A DNA stretch of 26,945 nucleotides, taken from JBGTLW01 sp041743835 (GTDB lineage: Bacteria; Planctomycetota; Phycisphaerae; Phycisphaerales; Phycisphaeraceae). A program made the position numbers and the translations under genes. Below are positions 1 through 7,325 of this stretch, in pieces; position 1 is the stretch's first letter; each line of letters opens with the position of its first letter. The notes below the pieces were generated by a model. The model had not been told where the DNA came from. It saw nothing but the letters and a program-made list of their open reading frames with translations, and did not search any database. The stretch covers positions 1 to 26,945 of the forward strand of contig JBGTLW010000099.1 of the NCBI GenBank assembly GCA_041743835.1. Reading direction: 5' to 3'.

Positions 1-360
1 CGCTGGCTGCTCCAGGCTCGGCCAGCACCGTATCGACCCCCGACGCCGTGGACCGAACTCGGTGCTCGCCGACCGCTTCATCCCCGATCATGGGCATGGC
101 CACGCTTGGCGGCGTGAGGACGCGGGTTTTTCAGGGACGACTTATTAAGAGTCCTCAAGGAAGGCACGGAACCCAACGCGGAATCGGGGGCGAGGTAACG
201 CTGCGATCTCGATTGGCCGGAGCACAAACCCGGCACGCACCGTGGTCTTTCGTCGCGTGCCGCGTGCAGAATCCGGTGCAGCAAGCGCATGTAAGCCAGC
301 CCTGGAAGGGCAGCGTTCGGGTGAGGCCAAAATGCCAAACCCCATTTGCAGCGAGCTGCG
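1..360. other. Left-edge region with no supported gene
   Basis: No open frame here has convincing coding character. Every minus-strand frame is closed by a stop within the first 160 bases. Two plus-strand frames are open at the left edge and close at 117 (TGA) and 148 (TAA), so the last 38-48 codons of a plus-strand gene could enter the window, but neither tail resembles a family I recognise. The rest is probably intergenic DNA downstream of the tRNA-Arg terminator. Confidence 0.4.
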
Positions 361-394
361 CAAGAAAACGCCCCAGTGCGATGACACCGGGGCG
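361..394 (-). terminator. Rho-independent terminator of tRNA-Arg
   Basis: Read on the minus strand, 394 to 369 forms a 10-bp stem (CGCCCCGGTG against CACTGGGGCG, one G-U pair) closing a 6-nt TCATCG loop. It is followed at once by TTTTCTT at 368-362. It starts 8 nt after the tRNA discriminator base, as expected for an intrinsic terminator of a single-tRNA transcript. Confidence 0.8.
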
Positions 395-401
395 GCTTCG
401 A

Positions 402-475
402 TGACCGTGGCAGGGTTCGAACCTGCGACCTGTTGCTCCGGAGGCAACCGCTCTATCCAACTGAGCTACACGGCC
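402..475 (-). tRNA. tRNA-Arg (anticodon CCG)
   Basis: The minus strand folds as a complete cloverleaf. The acceptor GGCCGTG pairs with CACGGTC (one G-U). The D-stem is GCTC/GAGC and the anticodon stem GTTGC/GCAAC. The 7-nt loop CTCCGGA gives anticodon CCG, which reads CGG codons. The T-stem GCAGG/CCTGC encloses TTCGAAC. The discriminator is A at 402 and the CCA end is not encoded, so it must be added by CCA nucleotidyltransferase. An intrinsic terminator follows. CGG is a plausible Arg codon for this G+C-rich genome. Confidence 0.95.
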
Positions 476-566
476 CGTGGGTCAGTCATGGTAACAAATG
501 GCAAGCATGGTGTCGCTTAGAATACGGGGAACTTTCGGTTGCCTGAACTTTGGCGGTTTGCTTCGC

Positions 567-3500
567 TCAAGCGAGGGCGGCGGCGACGCGGGCGAGGAAG
601 GGGGTGTCGGGGAGGGCGTAGGGGCGGAACTTTTCGAGGGTGCCGCGCTCTTCGCTGTAGCACAGGCCGCGGTACAGGCCCAGGGTGTTGGCGGCGGGGC
701 TGTCGATGAGGTTGCTTGAATCGGTGGCGCTCATCTGGAAGAGGATGCGGTAATCAAACTCGCGCATGAGCCCGCGATCGATGGTGCGGTCCACTGAGAT
801 GGGCGTGTCGCACCAGGTGATGACGTGGATACCGACGGCCGGGCCTTCCTTGAGTATCTCGGCGAACTGCTTGTCGGGCTTTGGGGCTGCGGCCGCGTCT
901 TCCATGGAGAATGAGAAGTCGTCCTCGCCCTTTCGCAGCGATCGGTAGCGTTGGAGGCCGTAGATCATGATGTAGATCGCGGGCTGGGCGTCGGGGTCGG
1001 TGTCGCTGTCCAGTCGTTGGCGGACGAGGGCGGCGAGTTCGCCGATGGTCTGGTCGGCATCGCGCCAGGCGACCATGTGGGTGGCATGGGGGATCGCGGC
1101 GGCGTAGCTTTCTAGTCGGCCGTGCATGGGTGCGTCGGTGGTCGAGCCATCGAAGAGGTAGAAGATCGCGCGGTCGCGTGGGGTTTGCGCGGCCAGTGAG
1201 ATGAGCGACGAGCCGAGCATCGCCATCGCGGCTTCATCCTGCTGGCCGATGATGAGGGCGTTTGCCCCGGCCTGCCGCCGGAGGTCCACGGTGGTGGGGT
1301 CCTTGATGGCGACGGGTTCGCCGATCCACGCACCGGGGCCGCGCGGCTGGCGCGGGGCGTCGGCTGCGTTTGTCGCGGCGTACTGGTCGAGCAGTTCGGC
1401 GAGGGGCGCGTTCTGCGCGAGGTCTGCCGGTGCGTTGCCCTCGAAGACGATGGTGGGCGGGCGTTTGACGCCGCGCTCCTGCGCGAGTCTGGCTGCCTTG
1501 CGGACCATGTCATCGCGTTGGCTGTCGGACAGCCAGGAGATCTGGAACGGGCTGTTGCCTTCCAGTGCGCCGCCCTGGTCGTTGTAGATTGCTTCGCCGG
1601 GCCGGGTGAGGAGTCGCGCGGCGGCGTTGTCGTCGTTGAGGATGAGTTGGGAGTCTGCCTCGGAGCATTGGAGCGCGATGCGGACAGCCATCTGCCCCAG
1701 TGTGCCCCGGCCCAGACCCGCCGCGCCGCCGAGGGACTGGCTGCCGAGGAACGCGTGGACGCCGAACGCCCGGCCTTGACGCACCAGCCGATCGAGCAGC
1801 AGCGCAGCGTCTTGAGCGATCTTGTCGTCGTCGGCGAAGAACTCGTGGAACTCATCGATCAGCAGCAGGGTGCGTGGCAGCGGCTTGCTGTCTGGCAGCG
1901 CGCGATACGCCGCGAGATTCTGCACGCCGTGCTTGCGGAACAACTCGCCACGGCTTTCAAGCTCGGCGTCTAGGCGTTGCAGCACCGACAGGCCGAACTC
2001 CCGGTCCGACTCGATGGCGATGGCGCGGGCGTGGGGCAATCGGTGGTCTGCGTAGGACTTGAACTCAACGCCTTTCTTAAAGTCGATGAGGTAGAACTCG
2101 ACTTCGTCCGGGTGGTGCCACAGGGCGAGATTGGTGATGAGGACGTGCAGCAGGGTGGACTTGCCCGAGCCGGTCTTGCCAGCGACCAGCGCGTGCTGCG
2201 CGACACCGCGGCCGAGGCTGATCGATTGCAGCCGTGTCGCGCCGGTTCTACCGACGGGGACAGACAACTCATCGGTGGCCGACTTGGTCCAGAGCCGATC
2301 TTCCGGCGGGGCGATGACGTTGAATGGCACCTCGACCCGGCTTGCATCGCGTGCGGCTTCGCCGACTGTGTTGACGATGCGTGTGAGCAGTTGCTCGGGG
2401 GGCGGGCCATCGAGCGTGAGCGGGAAGCGTTCGTAGAGTTCATCGTTCCAGGTCCACTTGCCGTCGTTGTGTGCGATGGTGACGCAATTGGCTTTGAGGT
2501 CTTCGATGTGCGTCCCGCCGGGCATGGATTGACGGACATCGTGGAAGAGGAGGAGGAACACGCCACAGCGTGCGCCGGACGCGGCGATGCTTGCCAGCCT
2601 TGCGATCGCGTCCTGGCTGAAGCCGGTGGGGAAGTCTGAGACGACGAGGAAGCGGTACGGCTCTGCGAGCTCGCCCGCCTGCGCGTTATATGCGTCGATG
2701 GTTTCAAAGTCGTTGCGCAGGTACTTCTGGATCACGTTTTCCATGTGCTCGGTCAGGTCGGTGAGCCGGGCGTTGATGTGCTGGGGCTCGGACCAGATGC
2801 GGCTGGTGACCAGTGAGTCGTCGTGGTCCGCGAGGTGCATGAATCCGGCAAAGCTCTGGCCAAGCCCCACGGGGTCGATGAGCGTGAACTTCACCCGGCC
2901 CGGCGGCATGGCGGTGAGCAGCCTGGCCATGACGCCCTGCAACGTGCGGATCGCGTCGTCCCGGCCCTTGAGGCCGGACTGCAAGAGCATCGACCGTTGC
3001 GATGGCGAAGACAACAGCGCGGGCACCGCGAATGCATCGGGCAGGTTCAGCGTGAAACGCCCACCCCGCGCGAGCTCGGTCATGATGTTGTCCATGTCGA
3101 TGCCCAGTTGCCCGAAGCGGACGACGTCGGAGAACTTTGTGGGTGGGGCCCACTGCGTCCACGTGTCGTGGTCCCATGTGGGGAAGCGCTGGGCGTTGAT
3201 CTCGGTGAGTCGGCGGATCTCGTCTTCGATCTGTGTGTGGCCGCGGGTCCAGCGGGTTTCCACCTCCGCGAGGCCATCGTCTCGTTGCTGGTCGTTGTCG
3301 CGGTGGCGTTGCTGATAGCGGGCCTCGGCCAGTTCCAGCAGCTTCTGCTTCTTGCTGCGGTTGCGTTCCACCGAGTTGTCACGCTCTTTGGCGAGTTCCG
3401 CGGCTCGCTGGATCGCTTGTGTCTGTCGGTCTTCGATGGTCTGCTTGGCTTTGGCCTCTGCTTCGAGCAGGCTTGCACGATTGCTACGCACAAGGTCCGC

Positions 3501-4511
3501 GATCATCGGCTCGTAGGTGGCGCGGGTTTGAGCGATGGAGCGGTCGCGGTGGGCATTGGCGGCTTCACGCTCGGCCTTACGCACGGCGGAGAAGTACGCA
3601 AGCACCCGCTTGACCTGCTGCCGGGCGTCGGCGATGGATTGAGCGAAGGGTTCCAATGCCCCCTGCACCTGCTTCTTCGCCAGCCGAAGCAGCAACCAGA
3701 TCACACCGCCATAGACCAGCAGCGCACCGGCCACAGCCCCGATGATTGCAAGAATGTTGGCGGCGGGGTCGCCGGTGACGATCGTCGCGATCATCGCGGC
3801 CAGCAGGCCGATGAGTGCGCCGAAGGCGTAGGGCTTGATGCCGATGAGCGCGGTGGGGATCGGCAGGGCGACAAGCTTCTCCAGCCGGGCCTCTGCCGCG
3901 GCCAGCGTGGATTCGTACTGCGGTGTGGGGTCGTCATCGCCCGGCTCGGCTGGGATGGACGGGGCGGGCTGCGGAATGTGCTCGGCCGGCTGCCGGTACT
4001 TGTGCAGCCGCTCCAGGCATTGGCCGGCGAGTTGGTCGATGGCGGCGGTGAAGCCTTCTGCCTCGCGCTCCTTGGCCTGCTTGTCTTTCTTAAGCTTGGC
4101 CAAAACGCCTTCGAGCACACTGTCTGCCGTCCACAGCGCGTGCTGAAAGTCCTCCCTTGTCTTGCGCTCTTTGGCTTCGAGCTTGAGGGTAAGGCGTTCG
4201 AGCTGATCGCGGGCCGACTCGTTGAGTTTCTCGTGATCGAGCTTGGCCTGGGCTTCGATCTGCGCGATCTGCTCGTCGAGCTGGCGGCGGCGGGATCGGC
4301 GGGTCGCGTCGTAACGATCGGCGATGAAGATGAGCAGTTGCTTGTGATGGAGCTCGATGGCGGCGTGACGCTCCTGATGCCGGGCACGCAGGTCGTGGTC
4401 CGTCTGGGCGCACTGGTTGGAGAGCACGACAAGCGTGGAGAGCGCGTCGTGCTGGCGGGACGCGTGGGTTGTCTTGGCTTCGGTTGGCCGATCGGTCATG
4501 CGGGTACTCAT
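567..4511 (-). CDS. FtsK/SpoIIIE-type ATPase, membrane-anchored, type VII secretion EccC/EssC-like
   Basis: A 1314-aa putative motor ATPase at the cytoplasmic membrane. Residues 1-175 are charged and coiled-coil-like, followed by a Pro-rich linker (178-200) and two adjacent membrane segments (about 222-245 and 252-276). A second long coiled coil (285-440) leads into three FtsK-like modules. Module 1 (about 465-720) has no P-loop. Module 2 (about 740-1010) has Walker A GKTGSGKST (778-786) and Walker B LLLIDEF (882-888). Module 3 (about 1065-1314) has a degenerate P-loop (ALIIGQQDEAA). EccC/EssC proteins also carry two membrane segments and chained FtsK domains and drive export of WXG100 proteins; that role here is inferred from the layout and the WXG100 gene upstream. 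The start is fixed by an ATGA overlap with the upstream stop, suggesting translational coupling. Only one of three ATPase sites looks active. DNA translocation is less likely, as there is no FtsK gamma domain. Confidence 0.85.
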   Translation of the reverse strand: MSTRMTDRPTEAKTTHASRQHDALSTLVVLSNQCAQTDHDLRARHQERHAAIELHHKQLLIFIADRYDATRRSRRRQLDEQIAQIEAQAKLDHEKLNESARDQLERLTLKLEAKERKTREDFQHALWTADSVLEGVLAKLKKDKQAKEREAEGFTAAIDQLAGQCLERLHKYRQPAEHIPQPAPSIPAEPGDDDPTPQYESTLAAAEARLEKLVALPIPTALIGIKPYAFGALIGLLAAMIATIVTGDPAANILAIIGAVAGALLVYGGVIWLLLRLAKKQVQGALEPFAQSIADARQQVKRVLAYFSAVRKAEREAANAHRDRSIAQTRATYEPMIADLVRSNRASLLEAEAKAKQTIEDRQTQAIQRAAELAKERDNSVERNRSKKQKLLELAEARYQQRHRDNDQQRDDGLAEVETRWTRGHTQIEDEIRRLTEINAQRFPTWDHDTWTQWAPPTKFSDVVRFGQLGIDMDNIMTELARGGRFTLNLPDAFAVPALLSSPSQRSMLLQSGLKGRDDAIRTLQGVMARLLTAMPPGRVKFTLIDPVGLGQSFAGFMHLADHDDSLVTSRIWSEPQHINARLTDLTEHMENVIQKYLRNDFETIDAYNAQAGELAEPYRFLVVSDFPTGFSQDAIARLASIAASGARCGVFLLLFHDVRQSMPGGTHIEDLKANCVTIAHNDGKWTWNDELYERFPLTLDGPPPEQLLTRIVNTVGEAARDASRVEVPFNVIAPPEDRLWTKSATDELSVPVGRTGATRLQSISLGRGVAQHALVAGKTGSGKSTLLHVLITNLALWHHPDEVEFYLIDFKKGVEFKSYADHRLPHARAIAIESDREFGLSVLQRLDAELESRGELFRKHGVQNLAAYRALPDSKPLPRTLLLIDEFHEFFADDDKIAQDAALLLDRLVRQGRAFGVHAFLGSQSLGGAAGLGRGTLGQMAVRIALQCSEADSQLILNDDNAAARLLTRPGEAIYNDQGGALEGNSPFQISWLSDSQRDDMVRKAARLAQERGVKRPPTIVFEGNAPADLAQNAPLAELLDQYAATNAADAPRQPRGPGAWIGEPVAIKDPTTVDLRRQAGANALIIGQQDEAAMAMLGSSLISLAAQTPRDRAIFYLFDGSTTDAPMHGRLESYAAAIPHATHMVAWRDADQTIGELAALVRQRLDSDTDPDAQPAIYIMIYGLQRYRSLRKGEDDFSFSMEDAAAAPKPDKQFAEILKEGPAVGIHVITWCDTPISVDRTIDRGLMREFDYRILFQMSATDSSNLIDSPAANTLGLYRGLCYSEERGTLEKFRPYALPDTPFLARVAAALA

Positions 4512-4720
4512 TCACATTCACGGCGAACGCGGTGGAGCGACGCGGCCAATTGCTCCATCGCCGAGACGGTCTGACGCAGGTCGGCGTCGGCGGGCTCCAG
4601 GTAGGTGGCCTCGAAACGCTCGGCCATGGTATCGCGCCACGCCTGCCGTGTCCGAGACCACTCGGCCAAGAGGTCCTTGCGGGCTCTCTCCATGCGTGAC
4701 ATGCCAGCGGAGACGCTCAT
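4508..4720 (-). CDS. Small helical protein of the WXG100/FtsK operon
   Basis: A 70-aa charged, alpha-helical protein of unknown family. It has two Trp residues in its first helix (W21, W28), a LEPADADLRQ turn (41-50) and a second amphipathic helix ending in RRECE, so a helical hairpin like that of WXG-type proteins is possible, though no WXG motif is seen. The frame is open upstream to 4906, but the start at 4720 is preferred because AGGAG lies 9 nt before the ATG and the upstream stretch only reads Pro-rich repeat DNA out of frame. It starts 28 nt after the coiled-coil gene and its TGA overlaps the ATG of the FtsK-like gene. It could be a chaperone, adaptor or partner substrate of that ATPase; this is inference from position. 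Confidence 0.7.
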   Translation of the reverse strand: MSVSAGMSRMERARKDLLAEWSRTRQAWRDTMAERFEATYLEPADADLRQTVSAMEQLAASLHRVRRECE

Positions 4721-4748
4721 GAATGGTAGCTCCTGGGGTGCGGCTAGA

Positions 4749-5450
4749 TCAGGGGATTCCGGGGAGTCCGGGGCTTGCGGGACTTCCGGGGCTTCCGGGG
4801 CTTCCGGGTGTGTCCGGGGGACTCCGGGGCGTGTCGGGGTCGGGCGTGTCATCGGGGTCGTCGTCGGGGTTGGCTGGGCTGTTGTCCGCGGGGGATATTT
4901 CATCACGCGGCCGAGCGACCGAACCCGCAGACGAGCCGACGCTGTCCGCGTTGGCGGCCTGGGGCGCGGTGAACGCGGCGTACTGCTCCAGCGCGGTCGA
5001 TGCCCTGTCCAACTCTGCGACGGCTGCGGGGAAGGTGGCTTCGATCACCCCTTGCGCCCGCCGGGCAACGCCGCGGTACGCGAGCAGTTCCTTGTCCAGT
5101 TGTTGCCGCCAGCGTTTGCAGGCGACGAGTTTTTCCTGCGCCTGTTCGAGCCGGGCGACCAGCATCTTGAGCTGCTTCTCCTCGACCGCGGTGCTGGGCC
5201 TGCCGCCGGTGGGCGTCTTCATGGTCTTCTTGTCGCGGACCGCTGCCTTGGCACGCTGGACCTGCTCGTGCAGCTTGCGAATCTGCAATTGCCAGTGGTT
5301 CGGGGCCTCGCCATCGAGCCACGCGAGCACGCGCTGTGCTTCCCCATCCGCATCCGCTAAGCCGATGCGTATCTCGTCGGCACACTTCACCAGCTTGGCG
5401 CGGAAGTGCTGGAGTGCCTGGACATCGGTGATGGAAGCGCGTTTGGACAT
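4749..5450 (-). CDS. Coiled-coil protein with Pro-rich, collagen-like C-terminal tail
   Basis: A 233-aa protein not matched to a named family. Residues 1-160 are almost entirely helical and charged, with a Trp-containing segment (VLAWLDGE, 41-48; W53) and a Lys/Arg-rich linker (72-85) between two long helices. Residues 161-233 are disordered: first Ala/Ser-rich, then acidic (DDDPDD, 196-201), then Pro/Gly/Ser triplets such as GSP GSP GSP ASP GLP GIP at the very end. No signal peptide or membrane segment is seen, so any export would have to use the linked ATPase. The start at 5450 lies 31 nt after the WXG100 stop without a clear Shine-Dalgarno; the frame is open further upstream only inside the WXG100 gene. 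Plausibly a structural partner or substrate of the type VII-like module; its function is unknown. Confidence 0.75.
   Translation of the reverse strand: MSKRASITDVQALQHFRAKLVKCADEIRIGLADADGEAQRVLAWLDGEAPNHWQLQIRKLHEQVQRAKAAVRDKKTMKTPTGGRPSTAVEEKQLKMLVARLEQAQEKLVACKRWRQQLDKELLAYRGVARRAQGVIEATFPAAVAELDRASTALEQYAAFTAPQAANADSVGSSAGSVARPRDEISPADNSPANPDDDPDDTPDPDTPRSPPDTPGSPGSPGSPASPGLPGIP
4752..4805 (-). repeat. Tandem 9-bp repeat, six units, encoding Pro/Gly triplets
   Basis: Six consecutive 9-mers read GGGGATTCC, GGGGAGTCC, GGGGCTTGC, GGGACTTCC, GGGGCTTCC and GGGGCTTCC on the plus strand, with decayed units continuing to about 4840. The unit length is a multiple of three, so unit gain or loss changes the tail length of the coiled-coil protein without shifting frame. 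The minus-strand reading gives collagen-like triplets; the other two frames are also Pro- or Gly-rich. Confidence 0.85.
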
Positions 5451-5468
5451 GATGCCGCAGGCAAGGGC

Positions 5469-5483
5469 AACGCGGGTCGCGTT
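5469..5483 (-). promoter_or_regulatory. Small intercistronic hairpin after the WXG100 gene
   Basis: A perfect 6-bp inverted repeat (AACGCG / CGCGTT with a 3-nt loop) overlaps the WXG100 stop codon. It has no T-tract, so it is unlikely to be a full terminator. It could stabilise the upstream message or adjust the ratio of WXG100 to downstream products. Confidence 0.3.
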
Positions 5484-5754
5484 ACCGCTGGTTGAGGTAG
5501 TCGTGGATGAAGCTGGCCTTCTTCGCCAGGAACTGGGCGTGCTGGTCCGAGGCTTCGAGGAACCCGCCCAGCGTGCGGACGGTCTGGTCGAACTCGTCGG
5601 CAAACTTCTTCTGTTCCTGGTCCTGCCAGTTGTTCTCAAGCGCCCGCATCTTGCCCTTGATGCTCTGCATCAGGCCACGCATCTCGTGATTGAAGCGCGT
5701 GAGGTCTTTGGCGAAGCGCAACAATTCGTCGGGGTCAACATTTGCTCGGGCCAT
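5482..5754 (-). CDS. WXG100-family (ESAT-6-like) protein
   Basis: A 90-aa all-helical protein of the typical WXG100 length. The turn between the two predicted helices reads NNWQDQE (41-47), so the signature W-x-G is W43-Q-D45 here. WXG100 proteins form four-helix dimers and are substrates or core parts of type VII secretion, recognised by an FtsK/SpoIIIE-type ATPase; such an ATPase is encoded three genes downstream. The C-terminal YxxxD/E export signal of mycobacterial substrates is absent: the only Tyr near the end is Y86 with Arg at +4. A good ribosome site (GAAAGG, 8 nt before ATG) supports the start at 5754. It begins 45 nt after rlmN on the same strand with no clear promoter between, so it may be co-transcribed with rlmN. 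Confidence 0.85.
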   Translation of the reverse strand: MARANVDPDELLRFAKDLTRFNHEMRGLMQSIKGKMRALENNWQDQEQKKFADEFDQTVRTLGGFLEASDQHAQFLAKKASFIHDYLNQR

Positions 5755-5799
5755 GGTGAGTACCTTTCGTCGCTGTCATGACGCGTGAGGGCGGGGGAT

Positions 5800-6993
5800 T
5801 TATGCGGGGGAGGTCTGGGCGTGTTCGTGACGGAGCTGGCCACAGGCCGCGGCGATATCCCGGCCACGGCTCGCGCGGATGTGCGTGTTGATACCCCCGC
5901 CACGCAGCGTGTCCTGAAACGCGTGCACATCGCCCGAGTCCGGCCGATTAAACGGCAGGCCACGCACCTCGTTGTAACGGATCAGGTTGACATTGGCCCG
6001 CAACCGACCCGCCACAGCGACAAGCTCCCGCGCGTGCTCGACCTGATCGTTCACGCCGCCCAGCAGGATGTACTCAAGCGTGACCTCCCGCCCGGTCTTC
6101 TCGAAGTAATACCGGCCCGCGTCGATGAGCTGCTGGATGGTGACGAACTGCGCCCACGGAATAATCTGCTCGCGGATGCGGTCGTTGGGCGCGTGCAGGC
6201 TGATCGCAAGGGTCACCGGCAGGTCAAGCTCAGCCAGCCGACGGATGCCCGACGGCACGCCCACCGTGCTGATCGTGACCCGACGCCCCGAAATCCCCAG
6301 CCCCCAGGCCGCGATCATGATCCGCGCGGCCCGCGTCACCGCCTCGAAGTTCGCCAGCGGCTCACCCATGCCCATGAACACCACGTTGGTGACCCCCGCG
6401 ACGCCGGGCAACTGACCAAGCTGCCACGCCTGCTGCACGATCTGACCGGCCGTGAGATTGCCATCGAGCCCGCCCAGCCCCGAGGCGCAGAACTTGCAAC
6501 CCACCGGGCAGCCGATCTGGCTCGACACACAAGCGGTCTTGCGGGCGCGGCCGGAGTCCTTGCTCGTCGCGGGGATCATCACACACTCGGTCTGAGCAGC
6601 GCGGCCGCTCCCCGCGCGTTCGCCAATCACAGGCAAGGCCGAGCGACTGCCCGAACGCCCACCGTCGCCCGACGGTGGGGTCCCCGCCAAATCATCCCTC
6701 CCGCCGGCCCCACCCAACACCAGCCCTGCGCCCCAGTCGATGAGCAGCTTCTGCGTCCCATCGCTGGCCCGTTCGTGTCGCAGCACCTGGCCCCGCTGGA
6801 ACTCTATCGCGCTTTGGATGGCGTCCCGGTCGGGCTGCGACAGATTGGTCATCCGCTGCGGGTCAGCAACCCCCTTGCGGTACACCCATTCGAGCACCTG
6901 CCTGCCCCGGAAGCGGGGCATGCCCAGCGTAACCAGGTGGTCGCCCAACTCGTCCGGCGTCAACCCAAAAATATGCGGCCGCTGAGCATTCAC
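5800..6993 (-). CDS. rlmN: 23S rRNA (adenine-2503-C2)/tRNA-A37 methyltransferase RlmN
   Basis: A radical SAM methyltransferase of 397 aa that C2-methylates A2503 of 23S rRNA and, in some bacteria, A37 of tRNAs. The cluster motif C-x3-C-x2-C is at C162, C166 and C169 (GCPVGCKFC), preceded by the conserved CVSSQ with C155, which corresponds to the second catalytic Cys (E. coli C118). The methyl-carrying C-terminal Cys is C384 in AACGQL. GMGEPLAN (208-215) is the SAM-contacting motif. A Gly/Ser/Arg-rich stretch of about 48 aa (89-136) is inserted between LLIDWG and the TECVMIP strand, where the family normally has only a few residues. The GTG start at 6993 is chosen because homology begins there (NAQRPHIFGL) and a TACAAT -10 box lies 8 nt upstream; a longer reading to 7146 lacks family similarity. 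Confidence 0.95.
   Translation of the reverse strand: MNAQRPHIFGLTPDELGDHLVTLGMPRFRGRQVLEWVYRKGVADPQRMTNLSQPDRDAIQSAIEFQRGQVLRHERASDGTQKLLIDWGAGLVLGGAGGRDDLAGTPPSGDGGRSGSRSALPVIGERAGSGRAAQTECVMIPATSKDSGRARKTACVSSQIGCPVGCKFCASGLGGLDGNLTAGQIVQQAWQLGQLPGVAGVTNVVFMGMGEPLANFEAVTRAARIMIAAWGLGISGRRVTISTVGVPSGIRRLAELDLPVTLAISLHAPNDRIREQIIPWAQFVTIQQLIDAGRYYFEKTGREVTLEYILLGGVNDQVEHARELVAVAGRLRANVNLIRYNEVRGLPFNRPDSGDVHAFQDTLRGGGINTHIRASRGRDIAAACGQLRHEHAQTSPA
6658..6679. repeat. 10-bp perfect palindrome inside rlmN
   Basis: CCCACCGTCG and CGACGGTGGG are separated by CC. The palindrome lies within the segment that encodes the extra 48 residues of RlmN, so a REP-like or palindromic element may have been captured in frame. 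No second copy was noticed in this window. Confidence 0.7.
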
Positions 6994-7007
6994 AGCCCAC
7001 GATTGTA
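6994..7007 (-). promoter_or_regulatory. -10 box of rlmN directly before its start codon
   Basis: TACAAT (5 of 6 to consensus) at 7007-7002 ends 8 nt before the GTG. That puts the expected transcription start at, or within a base or two of, the start codon, implying a leaderless message. No good -35 hexamer is seen at 16-18 bp spacing. Confidence 0.5.
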
Positions 7008-7309
7008 CCCGACACCCGCTCGGCCATGTGTGAACCCCAACCCACAGAACCGAGTAGCCGATTCGCCTGCTCCTGAACCTGTTCCCGAGCGTGGGTACGC
7101 CGTGTTTTGATCCAAGCAGCCACCACGCGCCGCCACCGCACGCCACCTGTACACCGATAAGCTATACCACTCCCATCCCATGACCACCCCGCATCACACT
7201 GAGCCACCATCCACCGTGGGTTGCCGCCATTGAAGAAAGCGTATGCTGTTCAAGGGTAAATGTCGCCGCCTCCGTTTAGGATCGGTAAATGCGGAGCGAA
7301 CACAAATCT
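7008..7309. other. Divergent intergenic region between rlmN and the nuclease-helicase gene
   Basis: About 300 bases with no convincing gene. Short frames exist on both strands but have no family likeness and no ribosome sites. The region must hold outward promoters on both sides; the -10 candidates for the two genes lie at its ends and are listed separately. A further -10-like TATGCT sits at about 7230. The G+C content drops toward the right end, where the probable transferred cassette begins. Confidence 0.5.
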
Positions 7310-7325
7310 TGTTAGACTCATTATC
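7310..7325 (+). promoter_or_regulatory. Extended -10 element before the nuclease-helicase gene
   Basis: TGTTAGACT (TGn followed by TAGACT, 7310-7318) lies 7 nt before the GTG at 7326, again a leaderless geometry. TAGACT matches consensus at 4 of 6 positions and the upstream TG may compensate for the lack of a visible -35. Confidence 0.35.

Noticed and set aside
2823..4574. Long plus-strand open frame opposite the FtsK-like gene (583 codons)
   Set aside because: It is the antisense shadow of a G+C-rich coding region; it has no family motifs and no ribosome site, while the minus strand has clear ATPase motifs.
4752..4840. CRISPR-like array
   Set aside because: The repeats are 9 bp, directly adjacent, without unique spacers and inside a coding frame. 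No cas genes are present in the window.
4723..4900. Plus-strand collagen-like frame (GLPGLPGLPG type)
   Set aside because: It is the antisense reading of the same repeat; it lacks a start signal and continues into shadow sequence.
4721..4906. Upstream extension of the 70-aa gene reading PEAPEAPEVPQAPDSPESP
   Set aside because: It is an out-of-frame reading of the tandem 9-bp repeat within the neighbouring gene. A good ribosome site directly precedes the internal ATG at 4720.
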